Origin: Marinisporobacter sp.
Lineage (GTDB): Bacteria > Bacillota > Clostridia > Peptostreptococcales > Thermotaleaceae
Direction of reading: 5' to 3'
Length of the DNA stretch: 64,000 bases
NCBI GenBank assembly: GCA_025210525.1
Contig: JAOARP010000047.1
Coordinates: forward strand, 496,001 to 560,000
In this document: one piece after another, positions 34,441 to 43,610 of the stretch
How the letters are laid out: every line of letters starts with the position of its first letter
How positions within the stretch are numbered: the stretch's first letter is position 1
Notes under the pieces: generated by a model
Database searches by the model: none
What the model saw: only the letters and a program-made list of their open reading frames with translations
What the model was told of the DNA's origin: nothing
Translations under genes and position numbers: made by a program

Positions 34441-35622
34441 ATGAAAGGTTTTGAAATTAAAAATAACATCTACTGGACAGGTGTTTTAGATCCTGATTTA
34501 GAAGTTTTTGATATCATTATGAAAACTCCTTATGGTTCTACTTATAATTCCTATTTCATTGATGATAATAAAAAAGTTTTAATCGATACAGTAAAGTCAA
34601 ACTTTAAAGATGAATTTTTAAATAATCTAAAGGATTTAGTAGATATAAATAAGATAGACTATGTGATCATTAATCATACAGAACCGGATCATGCTGGAAG
34701 CTTAAAATATTTACTAGAAATCAATCCAAATATAGAAGTTTTCTGTACAAAAGCTGCTAGTATCTTTTTAAAAGAACAAGTCAATCAAGATTTTAAAATA
34801 CATGTTATTGCAGATGGAGAAACCTTAGATATTGGAAGCCGTCAACTTACATTTATTACAGCTCCTTTTCTTCATTGGTCTGATACTATGTTTGTTTATA
34901 GTAAAAAGGATTATACTTTATTTAGCTGTGATTGTTACGGAGCTCATTACGATAAAATAGATCCAAAATCTGTGAATGATGAAAATTATCCAGAAGCTTA
35001 TGCTCACTATTATGATTGTATTATGAAACCTTTTGCACAACATTATTTAAAGAATCATGAAAAAATTAAAGATCTTCATATTGAAACCATCTTACCCTCC
35101 CATGGCCCAATACTTTCAGAAAATCCTCGAAAAAATATTGATCTCTATTTTAAATGGTCTACGGAAGAATTTTCAAACCGTAATCAAAAACAGGTAGCCC
35201 TTATTTATCTTTCTGCCTATAGAAATACACAAGCAATGGCAGAAAAAATAGAGACAGGCTTAGAATCTTCTGGTGTAAAAGTCATATTTGTAGATGCACA
35301 AAATAAAGACCTCTCTTTCCTTCATGAGGTGATTACTACCTCAAAGGGAATTCTTTTAGGTTCACCCACCATCAATAAAACCATGGTCAAGCCCATATGG
35401 GATCTTTTATCCATCATAGACCCTATGGCAAATATGGGGAAAATCGCTGGCGTTTTCGGTTCCTATGGTTGGAGTGGAGAAGGCATCAAAATGGCTCATA
35501 CCTTATTAAAGCAGATGGGTTTTAAAATCCCCCTAGAACCTCTTGAAAAAAAATTCACACCTTCTGAAGAAACCTTTAAAAAGTGTATAGCATTTGGTAA
35601 AAAATTTGCAGAAAATATTTAA
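34441..35622 (+). CDS. Flavodiiron protein (A-type flavoprotein), O2/NO reductase
   Basis: The 393-residue protein has an N-terminal metallo-beta-lactamase-like domain with all di-iron ligands: His79, Glu81, Asp83 in NHTEPDHAG, His145 in FLHWSD, Asp164 in SCDCYGAH, and His221 in PSHGPI. A flavodoxin domain (about 250-390) binds FMN: YLSAYRNTQAMAE and VFGSYGWSGEG. These enzymes reduce oxygen or nitric oxide with electrons from rubredoxin and protect anaerobes. An AAAGGAGG ribosome site precedes the ATG. No rubredoxin gene is adjacent. Confidence 0.93.
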   Translation: MKGFEIKNNIYWTGVLDPDLEVFDIIMKTPYGSTYNSYFIDDNKKVLIDTVKSNFKDEFLNNLKDLVDINKIDYVIINHTEPDHAGSLKYLLEINPNIEVFCTKAASIFLKEQVNQDFKIHVIADGETLDIGSRQLTFITAPFLHWSDTMFVYSKKDYTLFSCDCYGAHYDKIDPKSVNDENYPEAYAHYYDCIMKPFAQHYLKNHEKIKDLHIETILPSHGPILSENPRKNIDLYFKWSTEEFSNRNQKQVALIYLSAYRNTQAMAEKIETGLESSGVKVIFVDAQNKDLSFLHEVITTSKGILLGSPTINKTMVKPIWDLLSIIDPMANMGKIAGVFGSYGWSGEGIKMAHTLLKQMGFKIPLEPLEKKFTPSEETFKKCIAFGKKFAENI

Positions 35623-35626
35623 AAAC

Positions 35627-35647
35627 CCACAAACAATATGTTTGTGG
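35627..35647. terminator. Bidirectional terminator
   Basis: CCACAAACA and TGTTTGTGG form a perfect nine-base stem with three-base loop, flanked by A5 on the left, between converging genes. Confidence 0.75.
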
Positions 35648-35655
35648 ATTTCCTT

Positions 35656-35985
35656 TTAAAGATTTTTTCTGATAAAGCTTCCTGTAATTGGGTAAGAATG
35701 ATCTATACCTTTACAAACTCTGATAGTAGCAAGCACTGGAAGAATCAACGCTACAAACCAAAGAATCATTAAAAATGGTAATCCGATTAAAAATATACTT
35801 AAAAACCCGAAAATAGCACCTGAAATAGTCATGGCTATTTGAAAAGCTAATGCTTCTTTTCCTTGATTTTTAACAAATGAATCTGTGCCAAATAACATAA
35901 TCATCAATGGGGCAATAATAGGAAATCCTACTAGCCATCCTAAATGGGCTACACCACATAAAAGCTTTTGCTCCGTTGTTAGCAT
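35656..35985 (-). CDS. DUF4870 membrane protein
   Basis: The 109-residue protein has three to four membrane helices and the DUF4870 features: an early ALxHLGxLxGFP-type VAHLGWLVGFPIIAPLMIMLF, KNQGKEALAFQIAM and a final helix followed by RVCKGIDHSYPI. The family is widespread and of unknown function (related to Tic20-like small proteins). Single gene, own ribosome site AAGGAGCG. Confidence 0.85.
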   Translation of the reverse strand: MLTTEQKLLCGVAHLGWLVGFPIIAPLMIMLFGTDSFVKNQGKEALAFQIAMTISGAIFGFLSIFLIGLPFLMILWFVALILPVLATIRVCKGIDHSYPITGSFIRKNL

Positions 35986-36208
35986 ATATAATCGCTCCTT
36001 AATATAAATTAAAATTATAGTTGCTTAGGATTGAATTTTAACATATAATACATAAAAATAGTCTTTCTTCCTTTTTTAACATATATTTTAATCTTTTTTA
36101 ACAGATTCGAAAAGATTCAAAACTATATTGGAACATTATATCATATATATATATATTATAAAATGTTTTTTACAAATATGCTATGATTGATCGAAGGGGG
36201 TAATAATA

Positions 36209-36931
36209 ATGACAATTGCTGCATTTTTTGATGTTGATGGCACCTTGTATCGTAATTCTTTAATGGTAGAACATTTTAAAAAGCTTGTAAAATATGAAGT
36301 ATTAGATGCTTCTTTATGGCATAGCCATGCTAAAAAAAGCTACAATAATTGGGATAAAAGGCAAGGAAACTACGATGACTATCTTCTTGAAATCGCTCAT
36401 ATTTATATAGACTCTATGAAAGGGTTAAACAAAGAACAGATGGATTTCATTGCAAACCAAGTCATTCACCTAAAAGGAGATCGGGTATATAGATATACTC
36501 GTCAACGCATCCTTTGGCATAAAGAGCAAGGTCATAAAGTAATTTTTATTTCTGGCAGTCCCTCTTATCTTGTGGAAAAAATGGCTAATAAATATAATGT
36601 CCTAGATTTTAGAGGAACAGAATATCTTACAGATGAAAATGGAAATTTCACTGGTGAAATTGCTCAAATGTGGGACTCCGAAAATAAACAAAAAGCTATG
36701 CTTACCTTTAAGAAAAAATATCATATTGATATGGAAAAAAGCTACGCTTATGGAGATACAAATGGAGATTTTTCCATGTTTGAAATGGTAGGTTGCCCTA
36801 TTGCTATTAATCCTACAAAAGAGCTTTTACAAAATATTAAAACCAATGAAAAAATGAAGAAAAAGATCCAAATAGTAGTAGAAAGAAAAGATGTCATCTA
36901 CAAGGTAGATTCCTCTGTTGATATTTATTAA
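36209..36931 (+). CDS. HAD-IB family phosphatase (SerB-like)
   Basis: The 240-residue protein has FFDVDGTLYRNS (nucleophile Asp8 region), FISGSPSYLVE as motif II and YGDTNGDFSMFE as motif III/IV, with a helical cap between motifs I and II. This is the HAD-IB subfamily that includes phosphoserine phosphatase and many hydrolases of unknown substrate. A GAAGGGGG ribosome site precedes the ATG. Confidence 0.88.
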   Translation: MTIAAFFDVDGTLYRNSLMVEHFKKLVKYEVLDASLWHSHAKKSYNNWDKRQGNYDDYLLEIAHIYIDSMKGLNKEQMDFIANQVIHLKGDRVYRYTRQRILWHKEQGHKVIFISGSPSYLVEKMANKYNVLDFRGTEYLTDENGNFTGEIAQMWDSENKQKAMLTFKKKYHIDMEKSYAYGDTNGDFSMFEMVGCPIAINPTKELLQNIKTNEKMKKKIQIVVERKDVIYKVDSSVDIY

Positions 36932-37006
36932 ACGTATGATTTTAACGACTTAACATATACTAACATTGTAAATTTTTTTTAAGCTTTAAACACGAGGAGG
37001 ATTCTT

Positions 37007-37171
37007 ATGACACAAAAAACAAGAACAGGGATCGTTGGAAAAAAGACCCCTACTACTAATAACAGACAAGATGTAGGTGTAGGTATCAGCTTTACGGATG
37101 AACATATTTCTACTTCCTCAGATATTGAAAGTGTAGTTAAAAGCAAAAAAAATCGACAAGGTTTAAACTAA
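37007..37171 (+). CDS. Small protein of 54 residues, unknown
   Basis: An ATG eight bases after GAGGAGG opens a 54-codon frame ending with TAA at 37169-37171 and followed within ten bases by a clear terminator, so it is a real short gene. The product is basic and polar, with QKTRTGIVGKKTP, a central GVGISFTDEHISTS, and a KSKKNRQGLN end. No membrane helix or cysteine. It lies 75 bases behind the HAD-IB gene and may share its transcript. I do not recognise a family; the low complexity and basic ends resemble small spore proteins (inference). Confidence 0.65.
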   Translation: MTQKTRTGIVGKKTPTTNNRQDVGVGISFTDEHISTSSDIESVVKSKKNRQGLN

Positions 37172-37179
37172 AAAAATTT

Positions 37180-37197
37180 GGGCACCCTCGGGTGCCC
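37180..37197 (+). terminator. Terminator after the 54-residue gene
   Basis: GGGCACC / GGTGCCC closes over a CTCG loop; the T-run is short but the stem is strong. Confidence 0.75.
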
Positions 37198-37314
37198 ATT
37201 TCCATAGCAATTTTTTAAAACTGAAAGAAAGGAGTTGTTTCTTAGTGTATATTTATTCTACAATTGTTTGAAATTTCCTTCTTTTTTCAGAAAATAATTT
37301 TTATTTTTAATAAT

Positions 37315-39387
37315 TTATTCGATTCCATATTTCCATAGCTTTTCATAAAGACTAGATCTACTGATATTCAGAATTTGGGAAGCTTTTGTTCTATTTCCAT
37401 TAACTCTTTTTAAACAATCTAATATGGCTTCTTTTTCCACTTCTTCTAATATACTCTTTAAATCTTTGTCACCACTTGTCTTTAAGCTTATCTCTGTCTT
37501 TCTTATATGCATAGGTAAATGCTTCGCTTGTATTTCTTTTCCATAATCAACTAAATTTATAGCTCTTTCCAAAACATTTTCTAGTTCTCTTACATTTCCT
37601 GGCCAATCATAATTTTTCAAATAATTGATTGCTTCTTTTGAAATCTTCGTCACATAATTTCCAACTTGAGCAGATATTTTTTTCAGTAGATATTTGATCA
37701 TTGGTTCTAAATCACCAGTTCTTTCTCGAAGGGATGGAATATAAATGCTCATAACATTTAATCGATAATATAAATCTTCTCGGAATTCTCCCTCTCCTAC
37801 CATTTCCTCAAGATTTCTATTTGTTGCAGCAATAATCCTTACATCTAATGGGATATTTTTTGTTCCTCCTACTCTTTCCACTTCTTTTTCCTGTAAAACC
37901 CTCAATAGTTTGGCCTGCATACTCTGTGGCATGTCTCCAATCTCATCAAGAAAAATACTACCTCCATTTGCTAGCTCAAATTTCCCTATCTTTCCGCCTC
38001 TTTTTGCTCCAGTAAAAGCTCCTTCTTCATATCCAAACAACTCAGATTCTAAAAGCTCAGCAGGTATAGCTGCACAGTTTACCTTTACAAAAGGTCCCAT
38101 GGATCGATTGCTGGCAGCATGAATAGCATGAGCAAATAATTCTTTACCCGTTCCGCTCTCTCCTCGAATCAATACATTTGAATTAGTATGAGTCGCTTTT
38201 TCAGCCAGATATTTTGTCTCTTTTAATTTTTCACTTACACCAATAATATTATCAAAATTATATTTTGTTCCACTAACTTCCTTTAATGCATCCTTATAAT
38301 ATTCAAGCTCATGCTCTATTTGATTGATTTTAGAAGCTAAAACATTTATTTCTTGTACATCTTTAAACATAATCTTTCCAATAGCTCCGACCACTTTTCC
38401 TGCTTTATATATAGGTGTTCTCATTACAACAATATGCTTTCCTCTTACCTTTTGTACTTCCCCAATTTCTTCTTTTCCTGTTTTTACTACAATATGAAGT
38501 CTTGTGGTGTCTATAATCTCTGTAGCATGCTTTCCTACAATATCCTTTTTACTTCCTCCTAAAAATTTAGCATAAGGTTCATTGATCATTGTAATATATC
38601 CCTTTTCATTGACAACAATAATCCCCTCATAAGCATTATCAATAATGGCTCTTAAAATTTCAGAAGCATTTTTTTCATGTTCTAACTCTTCTGTGACTCT
38701 TTTCAAATCTGTAATATCTTGGAATATAGCTATAGCTCCTACTATTTCTGCATCCTTTATAATAGGTGTTCTATTAATGATCAATGTTCTATTATTAAAA
38801 ACTTCTCTTTTTCCTAACTCACGTTTTCCCGTTTTCAATACTTCTGGAAGACGTGTATTCGAAAGAATCTCTCGCACTGAAGTTCCTACTGAATTTTGTG
38901 CCTTTGACCCTAATATTCTCTCTGCCGAATGGTTGTAAACAATAATATCTTCATTTTTATTAATAGCAATAATTCCATTATAGGTAGAATCTAATATAGC
39001 ATTAAATTCATTAACTAAATATTGTTGCCGATGAAAATAATCTTTTACAATTTTATCCTTTTGGATAAAGCCTTTAAATCTTTCATCCTCATCTACTACA
39101 ATAATAGATTGGTCAATTATTGGAAAAATACTCTCTATATCCTCTGTCTCCTTGATCATTACAAATTTATCCTTTATTCGTTCATCAATGCTGCCAAGTG
39201 AAAGTTCATGATCTAACATAAGATTGCATAAATTATTTTTTGAAATAATATTTTTAATAGAACAACTTTCATCTACAATAGGAATAAACTCTAAAAAATT
39301 ATCTTTTAATAAAGTAACAGCGTCCTCTAATTTACTGTCCTCTTGAATAGACAGTGTACTATATATGGTATAATCCTTTACTTTCAT
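37315..39387 (-). CDS. Sigma-54-dependent activator with CBS pair and two PAS domains
   Basis: Domains of the 690-residue protein in order: two CBS motifs (about 1-115), PAS (about 120-235), PAS (about 240-360), AAA+ (about 375-610) and a Fis-type helix-turn-helix (about 645-690, [19 protein letters not shown]). The AAA+ part has Walker A GESGTGKE, the sigma-54 contact loop GAFTGA and Walker [13 protein letters not shown]. It would activate sigma-54 promoters in answer to a nucleotide bound by the CBS pair and a cofactor or small ligand in the PAS domains. No sigma-54 promoter is recognisable in the flanks, so its targets lie elsewhere. It is divergent from feoAB. Confidence 0.92.
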   Translation of the reverse strand: MKVKDYTIYSTLSIQEDSKLEDAVTLLKDNFLEFIPIVDESCSIKNIISKNNLCNLMLDHELSLGSIDERIKDKFVMIKETEDIESIFPIIDQSIIVVDEDERFKGFIQKDKIVKDYFHRQQYLVNEFNAILDSTYNGIIAINKNEDIIVYNHSAERILGSKAQNSVGTSVREILSNTRLPEVLKTGKRELGKREVFNNRTLIINRTPIIKDAEIVGAIAIFQDITDLKRVTEELEHEKNASEILRAIIDNAYEGIIVVNEKGYITMINEPYAKFLGGSKKDIVGKHATEIIDTTRLHIVVKTGKEEIGEVQKVRGKHIVVMRTPIYKAGKVVGAIGKIMFKDVQEINVLASKINQIEHELEYYKDALKEVSGTKYNFDNIIGVSEKLKETKYLAEKATHTNSNVLIRGESGTGKELFAHAIHAASNRSMGPFVKVNCAAIPAELLESELFGYEEGAFTGAKRGGKIGKFELANGGSIFLDEIGDMPQSMQAKLLRVLQEKEVERVGGTKNIPLDVRIIAATNRNLEEMVGEGEFREDLYYRLNVMSIYIPSLRERTGDLEPMIKYLLKKISAQVGNYVTKISKEAINYLKNYDWPGNVRELENVLERAINLVDYGKEIQAKHLPMHIRKTEISLKTSGDKDLKSILEEVEKEAILDCLKRVNGNRTKASQILNISRSSLYEKLWKYGIE

Positions 39388-39506
39388 TGGCGTTGCCTCC
39401 TCAAACCTCTAAAATACTTACGAATACACCTATTATATCACAACTTTATCTTTTTTTTGTATGAATAAATGAACACCTTCCATTCAATAAAACCCCTCTA
39501 AATATA

Positions 39507-39535
39507 TTGACACTCATTCTCATTTCCTATATACT
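39507..39535 (+). promoter_or_regulatory. Promoter of feoAB
   Basis: TTGACA (39507-39512) and TATACT (39530-39535) are spaced by exactly 17 bases. Confidence 0.75.
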
Positions 39536-39575
39536 TATAGTACATAAAGAATAAAAACAATTATGATTATAACGT

Positions 39576-39594
39576 GATAATGATTTTCATTTTA
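39576..39594 (+). promoter_or_regulatory. Fur box upstream of feoAB
   Basis: GATAATGATTTTCATTTTA matches the classical 19-base Fur site at 15 positions and lies just downstream of the promoter, where Fur-Fe2+ would block transcription. Confidence 0.7.
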
Positions 39595-39642
39595 TGATTA
39601 CATTAATTATTATTATTGTATAGATACGAAGGAGGTCATCCT

Positions 39643-39864
39643 ATGACACTTGATTTAATAGGAAAAGGTCAAAAATTAGAAATTATTCATATTCCAGATT
39701 CATCTATTCGTGCACAAGCTATACGTTTAGGCATTTATGAAGGTGCAAGATTAACATGCTCTGAAAAATTACCTGCAGGTCCTGTAATCCTTCAAAATAG
39801 AATGCAAGAAATTGCTATTGGCAGAAATTTAGCAAAAAAAATAGCCATTAAGTCTATTGCTTAA
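39643..39864 (+). CDS. feoA: Ferrous iron transport protein A
   Basis: The start at 39643 has GGAGG in correct spacing; an upstream in-frame extension to 39616 has none. The 73-residue SH3-like protein shows LDLIGKGQKLEIIHIPDSS, RLGIYEGARLTCSEKLPAGPVIL and IGRNLAKKIAI, the FeoA pattern. It binds FeoB and supports ferrous iron uptake. feoB starts 21 bases downstream. Confidence 0.9.
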   Translation: MTLDLIGKGQKLEIIHIPDSSIRAQAIRLGIYEGARLTCSEKLPAGPVILQNRMQEIAIGRNLAKKIAIKSIA

Positions 39865-39885
39865 GTTCCTTGAGGAGGTTTTTCA

Positions 39886-41745
39886 ATGAGTTGTCACAAT
39901 CCAATAGAAAATATGTCCATACCAAAAGATACAAAAAAAATCGTATTAGCGGGTAATCCTAATGTTGGAAAATCTGTTTTCTTTAATGCACTAACAGGTA
40001 TATATGTTGATGTTTCAAATTTCCCTGGTACAACAGTGGATATAAGTATGGGAAAATATAAAGATGCAGTTGTCATGGATACTCCAGGGGTATATGGCGT
40101 ATCCTCTTTTAATGATGAAGAAAGAGTTGCACGAGATGTTATTCTATTCGCTGATGTTCTTTTAAATGTTGTGGATGCAGTTCATCTTGAAAGAGACTTA
40201 TTCTTAACGCAGCAAATTATTGATATGGGCATTCCTGTAGTAATTGCTCTAAATATGATGGATGAAGTAAAAAGAAACGGTCTTAAAATAGATATAGAAA
40301 AGCTTTCTGAAAAGTTAGGTGTAGAGGTTATCCCTACAACAGCTGTTAAAAAAGAAGGTCTAGAAGAGATCAAAGCTGCTTTAGATAGAGCCAAGCCTGG
40401 AAATAGGATTCCAGAAATAAAAGATCTAATATTAGAAGTAGTTGATCATGTAGATGTGGAGGCAGAAGCACTTCTTGTAGTGGAAGAAGATGAAAATGTA
40501 TTAAAAAGGCATGATCTCGAAAATAATTACGGAAAAAGAGAACATATTTATAAATTAAGACGAGATCGAGTAGATAAAATCGTAGAAGAGATCATTTCAG
40601 AAACCAACGAAGGAGCTTCTTTCAAAACTAAATTAGGGAGATCTATGCTTCATCCCGTAACAGGTATCCCTATTTTATTTTTAGCCCTTTTCATTACCTA
40701 TCAATTAATCGGTGTATTTGTTGCACAAACAATAGTAGGAATTACAGAAGAGATCATCATGGGACAATATTATCATGGTTTTATTATGAATATCATGACA
40801 AATTTCGTCAGTGAAACGAGTTTAGTTGGTAAACTGCTTATTGGAGAATTTGGAATCCTTACAATGGCTCCTATTTACTTATTTGGACTATTACTTCCTT
40901 TAGTTGCTGGATTTTATTTTATCCTTTCCATCATGGAGGATTCTGGATATCTTCCTAGAATAGCAGCTTTAGTAGATAGACTCCTTACATTCTTTGGTCT
41001 TAATGGACGTGCCATTATTCCAATTATCCTTGGATTTGGCTGTGTGACTATGGCGACTATTACCACTCGTTTATTAGGCTCAAAGAGAGAACGTTTTATT
41101 GCTACCATGCTTTTAGGCTTAGCCATTCCATGTTCTGCTCAGCTTGGTGTTATTGCAGGACTTATTGCTCCCCTTGGTGCAGAAATGTTCATATTATATG
41201 CTGTAACTATTTTTATCGTATTTGTAGTAACAGGGACTATTTTAAATAAGATTCTGCCTGGTGAATCTACTGATTTATTAATAGATCTTCCACCCATTCG
41301 AGTACCTATTTTAAAAAATGTATTGAAAAAGACATATCTTAAATCAAAACAGTTTATCTTTGAAGCAGGTCCATTATTTGTTCTAGGTGCAGTAATCATT
41401 ACCGTACTAGATCATACAGGTGCATTAACAGCTATTTCTGATGCTTTAGCTCCTGTTACTGTAGGATTTTTAAAACTTCCTAAAGAAACAGCTCAGACCT
41501 TTATCATGGGAATCATCCGACGTGATTTCGGTGCAGCAGGTCTTAGTACTTTAGTACAGCAAGGTCTTTTAAATCCATTGCAAGTTGTAATTTCTCTAGT
41601 TGCTATTACCTTATTTGTACCTTGTATCGCAGCTATTATGGTTATCTTCAAAGAAAGAAGCTGGCAAGAATCTGCCCTTATATGGATTGGTAGTTTTGTA
41701 ATTTCATTCTTAACAGCCGGATTACTTGCACAAATCGTTTTATAG
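39886..41745 (+). CDS. feoB: Ferrous iron transporter B
   Basis: The 619-residue protein begins with a cytoplasmic G domain: G1 GNPNVGKS (23-30), G2 in the NFPGTTVDIS loop, G3 DTPGVYG, G4 NMMDE and a helical GDI-like region to about 235, then a membrane domain of about 8-10 helices containing GFGCVTMATITTRLLGSKRER and CSAQLGVIAGL gate motifs. It is shorter than E. coli FeoB (773) but within the range of clostridial forms. FeoC is absent. A TTGAGGAGG ribosome site precedes the ATG. Confidence 0.95.
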   Translation: MSCHNPIENMSIPKDTKKIVLAGNPNVGKSVFFNALTGIYVDVSNFPGTTVDISMGKYKDAVVMDTPGVYGVSSFNDEERVARDVILFADVLLNVVDAVHLERDLFLTQQIIDMGIPVVIALNMMDEVKRNGLKIDIEKLSEKLGVEVIPTTAVKKEGLEEIKAALDRAKPGNRIPEIKDLILEVVDHVDVEAEALLVVEEDENVLKRHDLENNYGKREHIYKLRRDRVDKIVEEIISETNEGASFKTKLGRSMLHPVTGIPILFLALFITYQLIGVFVAQTIVGITEEIIMGQYYHGFIMNIMTNFVSETSLVGKLLIGEFGILTMAPIYLFGLLLPLVAGFYFILSIMEDSGYLPRIAALVDRLLTFFGLNGRAIIPIILGFGCVTMATITTRLLGSKRERFIATMLLGLAIPCSAQLGVIAGLIAPLGAEMFILYAVTIFIVFVVTGTILNKILPGESTDLLIDLPPIRVPILKNVLKKTYLKSKQFIFEAGPLFVLGAVIITVLDHTGALTAISDALAPVTVGFLKLPKETAQTFIMGIIRRDFGAAGLSTLVQQGLLNPLQVVISLVAITLFVPCIAAIMVIFKERSWQESALIWIGSFVISFLTAGLLAQIVL

Positions 41746-41764
41746 AAAATATTTCTATAGATAA

Positions 41765-41800
41765 AAAAAGGACAACTCTTTTATGAGATTTGTCCTTTTT
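41765..41800 (+). terminator. Terminator after feoB
   Basis: AAAAAGGACAA pairs with TTGTCCTTTTT over a loop that itself contains CTC/GAG; strong stem plus T5. Confidence 0.9.
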
Positions 41801-41932
41801 ATGTTTTAAGGGTTATTCTTTATTTCCTGACCATCCCCTCTAAATTTTAAAATCCATTTTATAATATTAAGTCTTGCCGTAAAATGTCTCAATACGACTT
41901 GCTGTAAAAAAGTCTGCCATTACTTCTTCTGC

Positions 41933-43318
41933 CTATTTCACAATATACACAGTCTTATTTGAAGGGAACCATAATACACTACCACCTAATTTTTCTGATA
42001 TATAACGTATTGGTACAAATGTTCTATTATTCATAATAGTAGGAGGTGTATCAAAATCTTCGATTGGTTTATCTATAACCATATTTAAAGCTTTTCCATC
42101 CATATGAACTGTTACAGTTCGAGTTTTTCCATCCCATGCTACCTCTGCCCCAAGATTTTCTGCAATGAATCTTATAGGTACCATCGTTCTATTATTTATG
42201 ATAGTCGGTGCTACATCATTTATTTGGTCTTTATGATTCACTTTTGAGACAAAGTTATCAATTGTTATGCTTATGGTAGAAATTTTATCCGTCTTTAAAA
42301 CGCTATAGTTGCTAAATTTATCTGTATAAAATGTAAATGACTTCGTCTTTAAATCATAAGTTCCTCCTAATTTTACTAAATCTATATCATTGTTCTCATC
42401 TTTTTCATAGCGAACTCCCGTTAGCTTGTTGATCTCTTCCTCTTTCAAATTTATATCCCATAAATCAATAGTTACTTCAACAGGCTCACTAAATGTTTTT
42501 ATTTCTTTGACTTTCCTTGTATTATCATTTGTTTCTACAAGCTTTGCACTTAAATCAAAGATCTTTTCTCCTATTTCAAATAATCCACTCTTCTTATCTT
42601 CTAAAATATTTTTTAATAATTTTTCTTTTTCACTTTTATTTAATTCTCGAACTTCTATTTCTAACATTAGATCATCAGATTCTAATCCTTCTATTGTTAA
42701 TAAAGCTTTTGAATCAAATTTCAATTTAACACCATTTAGTTTTACTTCTAGTGGTTTATTTTCTTTGGCCAAAGCATCCATTGCACTTCTTTTTATTTGC
42801 TTCCTATTCTCTTTTATCTTTATAGAAGCATTACTCGAACTACTTGAGCTACTTTTTTTAATAGTTACTTTTTTATTGTCTAAATTATTTTCTTTTACAA
42901 TTTCAGGAATCTTTTCTTTTTCTACGATTTCAGTAATTTTTTCTTTATCATTTTTCTCTATACTTTCTACAAAAACTACTCTTTGTTCTTCATCCCATTC
43001 TTTTAATACATCGATACTCTCCTTTATTACATCTGTTGTAATACCATCTTCTTTTAACAATTCTTTTTCCGTTTCATCCAAAAATGAATCTACTTCTTCT
43101 TTTAAGCTTTCAATTCCCTTATCACTTATAACTTCTTTTCCATCTTCAGTTTTAATATGTTCTTTTATTTTATTCATCATTTCATCACTTTTCTCTGGGA
43201 AAAGTATTTTAAGCTGTAATAAATTGTCTGAAATATTGTCTGATAATTCATTTGCAAAAACCCATTGCACATTTAACATGAGTACTAATAATACCCCTAT
43301 ACATAGCTTTTTTTTCAT
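41933..43318 (-). CDS. Secreted protein with C-terminal copper-amine-oxidase-type stalk repeats
   Basis: Start set at ATG 43318, giving 461 residues with a clear signal peptide KKKLCIGVLLVLMLNVQWVFA; a TTG-initiated extension to 43348 would bury it. The middle is Lys/Glu-rich and helical, with a poly-Ser stretch near residue 155. Two tandem stalk domains close the protein (TIINNRTMVPIRFIAENLGA, and TIMNNRTFVPIRYISEKLGG), a domain found in cell-surface proteins of spore-forming anaerobes and thought to attach to or extend from the wall. No catalytic part of copper amine oxidase is present. Function of the central part unknown. Confidence 0.82.
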   Translation of the reverse strand: MKKKLCIGVLLVLMLNVQWVFANELSDNISDNLLQLKILFPEKSDEMMNKIKEHIKTEDGKEVISDKGIESLKEEVDSFLDETEKELLKEDGITTDVIKESIDVLKEWDEEQRVVFVESIEKNDKEKITEIVEKEKIPEIVKENNLDNKKVTIKKSSSSSSSNASIKIKENRKQIKRSAMDALAKENKPLEVKLNGVKLKFDSKALLTIEGLESDDLMLEIEVRELNKSEKEKLLKNILEDKKSGLFEIGEKIFDLSAKLVETNDNTRKVKEIKTFSEPVEVTIDLWDINLKEEEINKLTGVRYEKDENNDIDLVKLGGTYDLKTKSFTFYTDKFSNYSVLKTDKISTISITIDNFVSKVNHKDQINDVAPTIINNRTMVPIRFIAENLGAEVAWDGKTRTVTVHMDGKALNMVIDKPIEDFDTPPTIMNNRTFVPIRYISEKLGGSVLWFPSNKTVYIVK

Positions 43319-43610
43319 TATCCTATCCCTTCCTTTCTCTTTCTTCAAAGTACAAAGTATAATAAACTTTTTAAAGTTATATTTGTCAAAAGCGAATTTT
43401 GTAAATTGTTGAAAATATTTGTATATTGTGCTAACATTTTAACATAATACCTTTTTCAAAACAATATTAAGTACACATAATTTCTTTCCATAAAACCTTT
43501 AAAAATTAATATAAATCCTTCATCTATAAATATTATTTATTCATACAATATATCATAAAAATTTAATTCCATTTAATTAAACACAAAAACTAAAAATCGG
43601 AGGAAAACAT

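Noticed and set aside
37221-37291. Loose inverted repeat as terminator of the sigma-54 activator gene
   Set aside because: Arms are imperfect and far apart, so support is too weak for a feature.
41801-41932. A 17-codon minus-strand frame in the gap after feoB
   Set aside because: Too short and without strong ribosome site or conservation evidence; could be a remnant but cannot be supported.
42426-43412. A 328-codon plus-strand frame
   Set aside because: It is antisense to the stalk-domain protein gene and consists of Ser/Phe/Leu low-complexity sequence, as expected for the reverse of Glu/Lys-rich codons.
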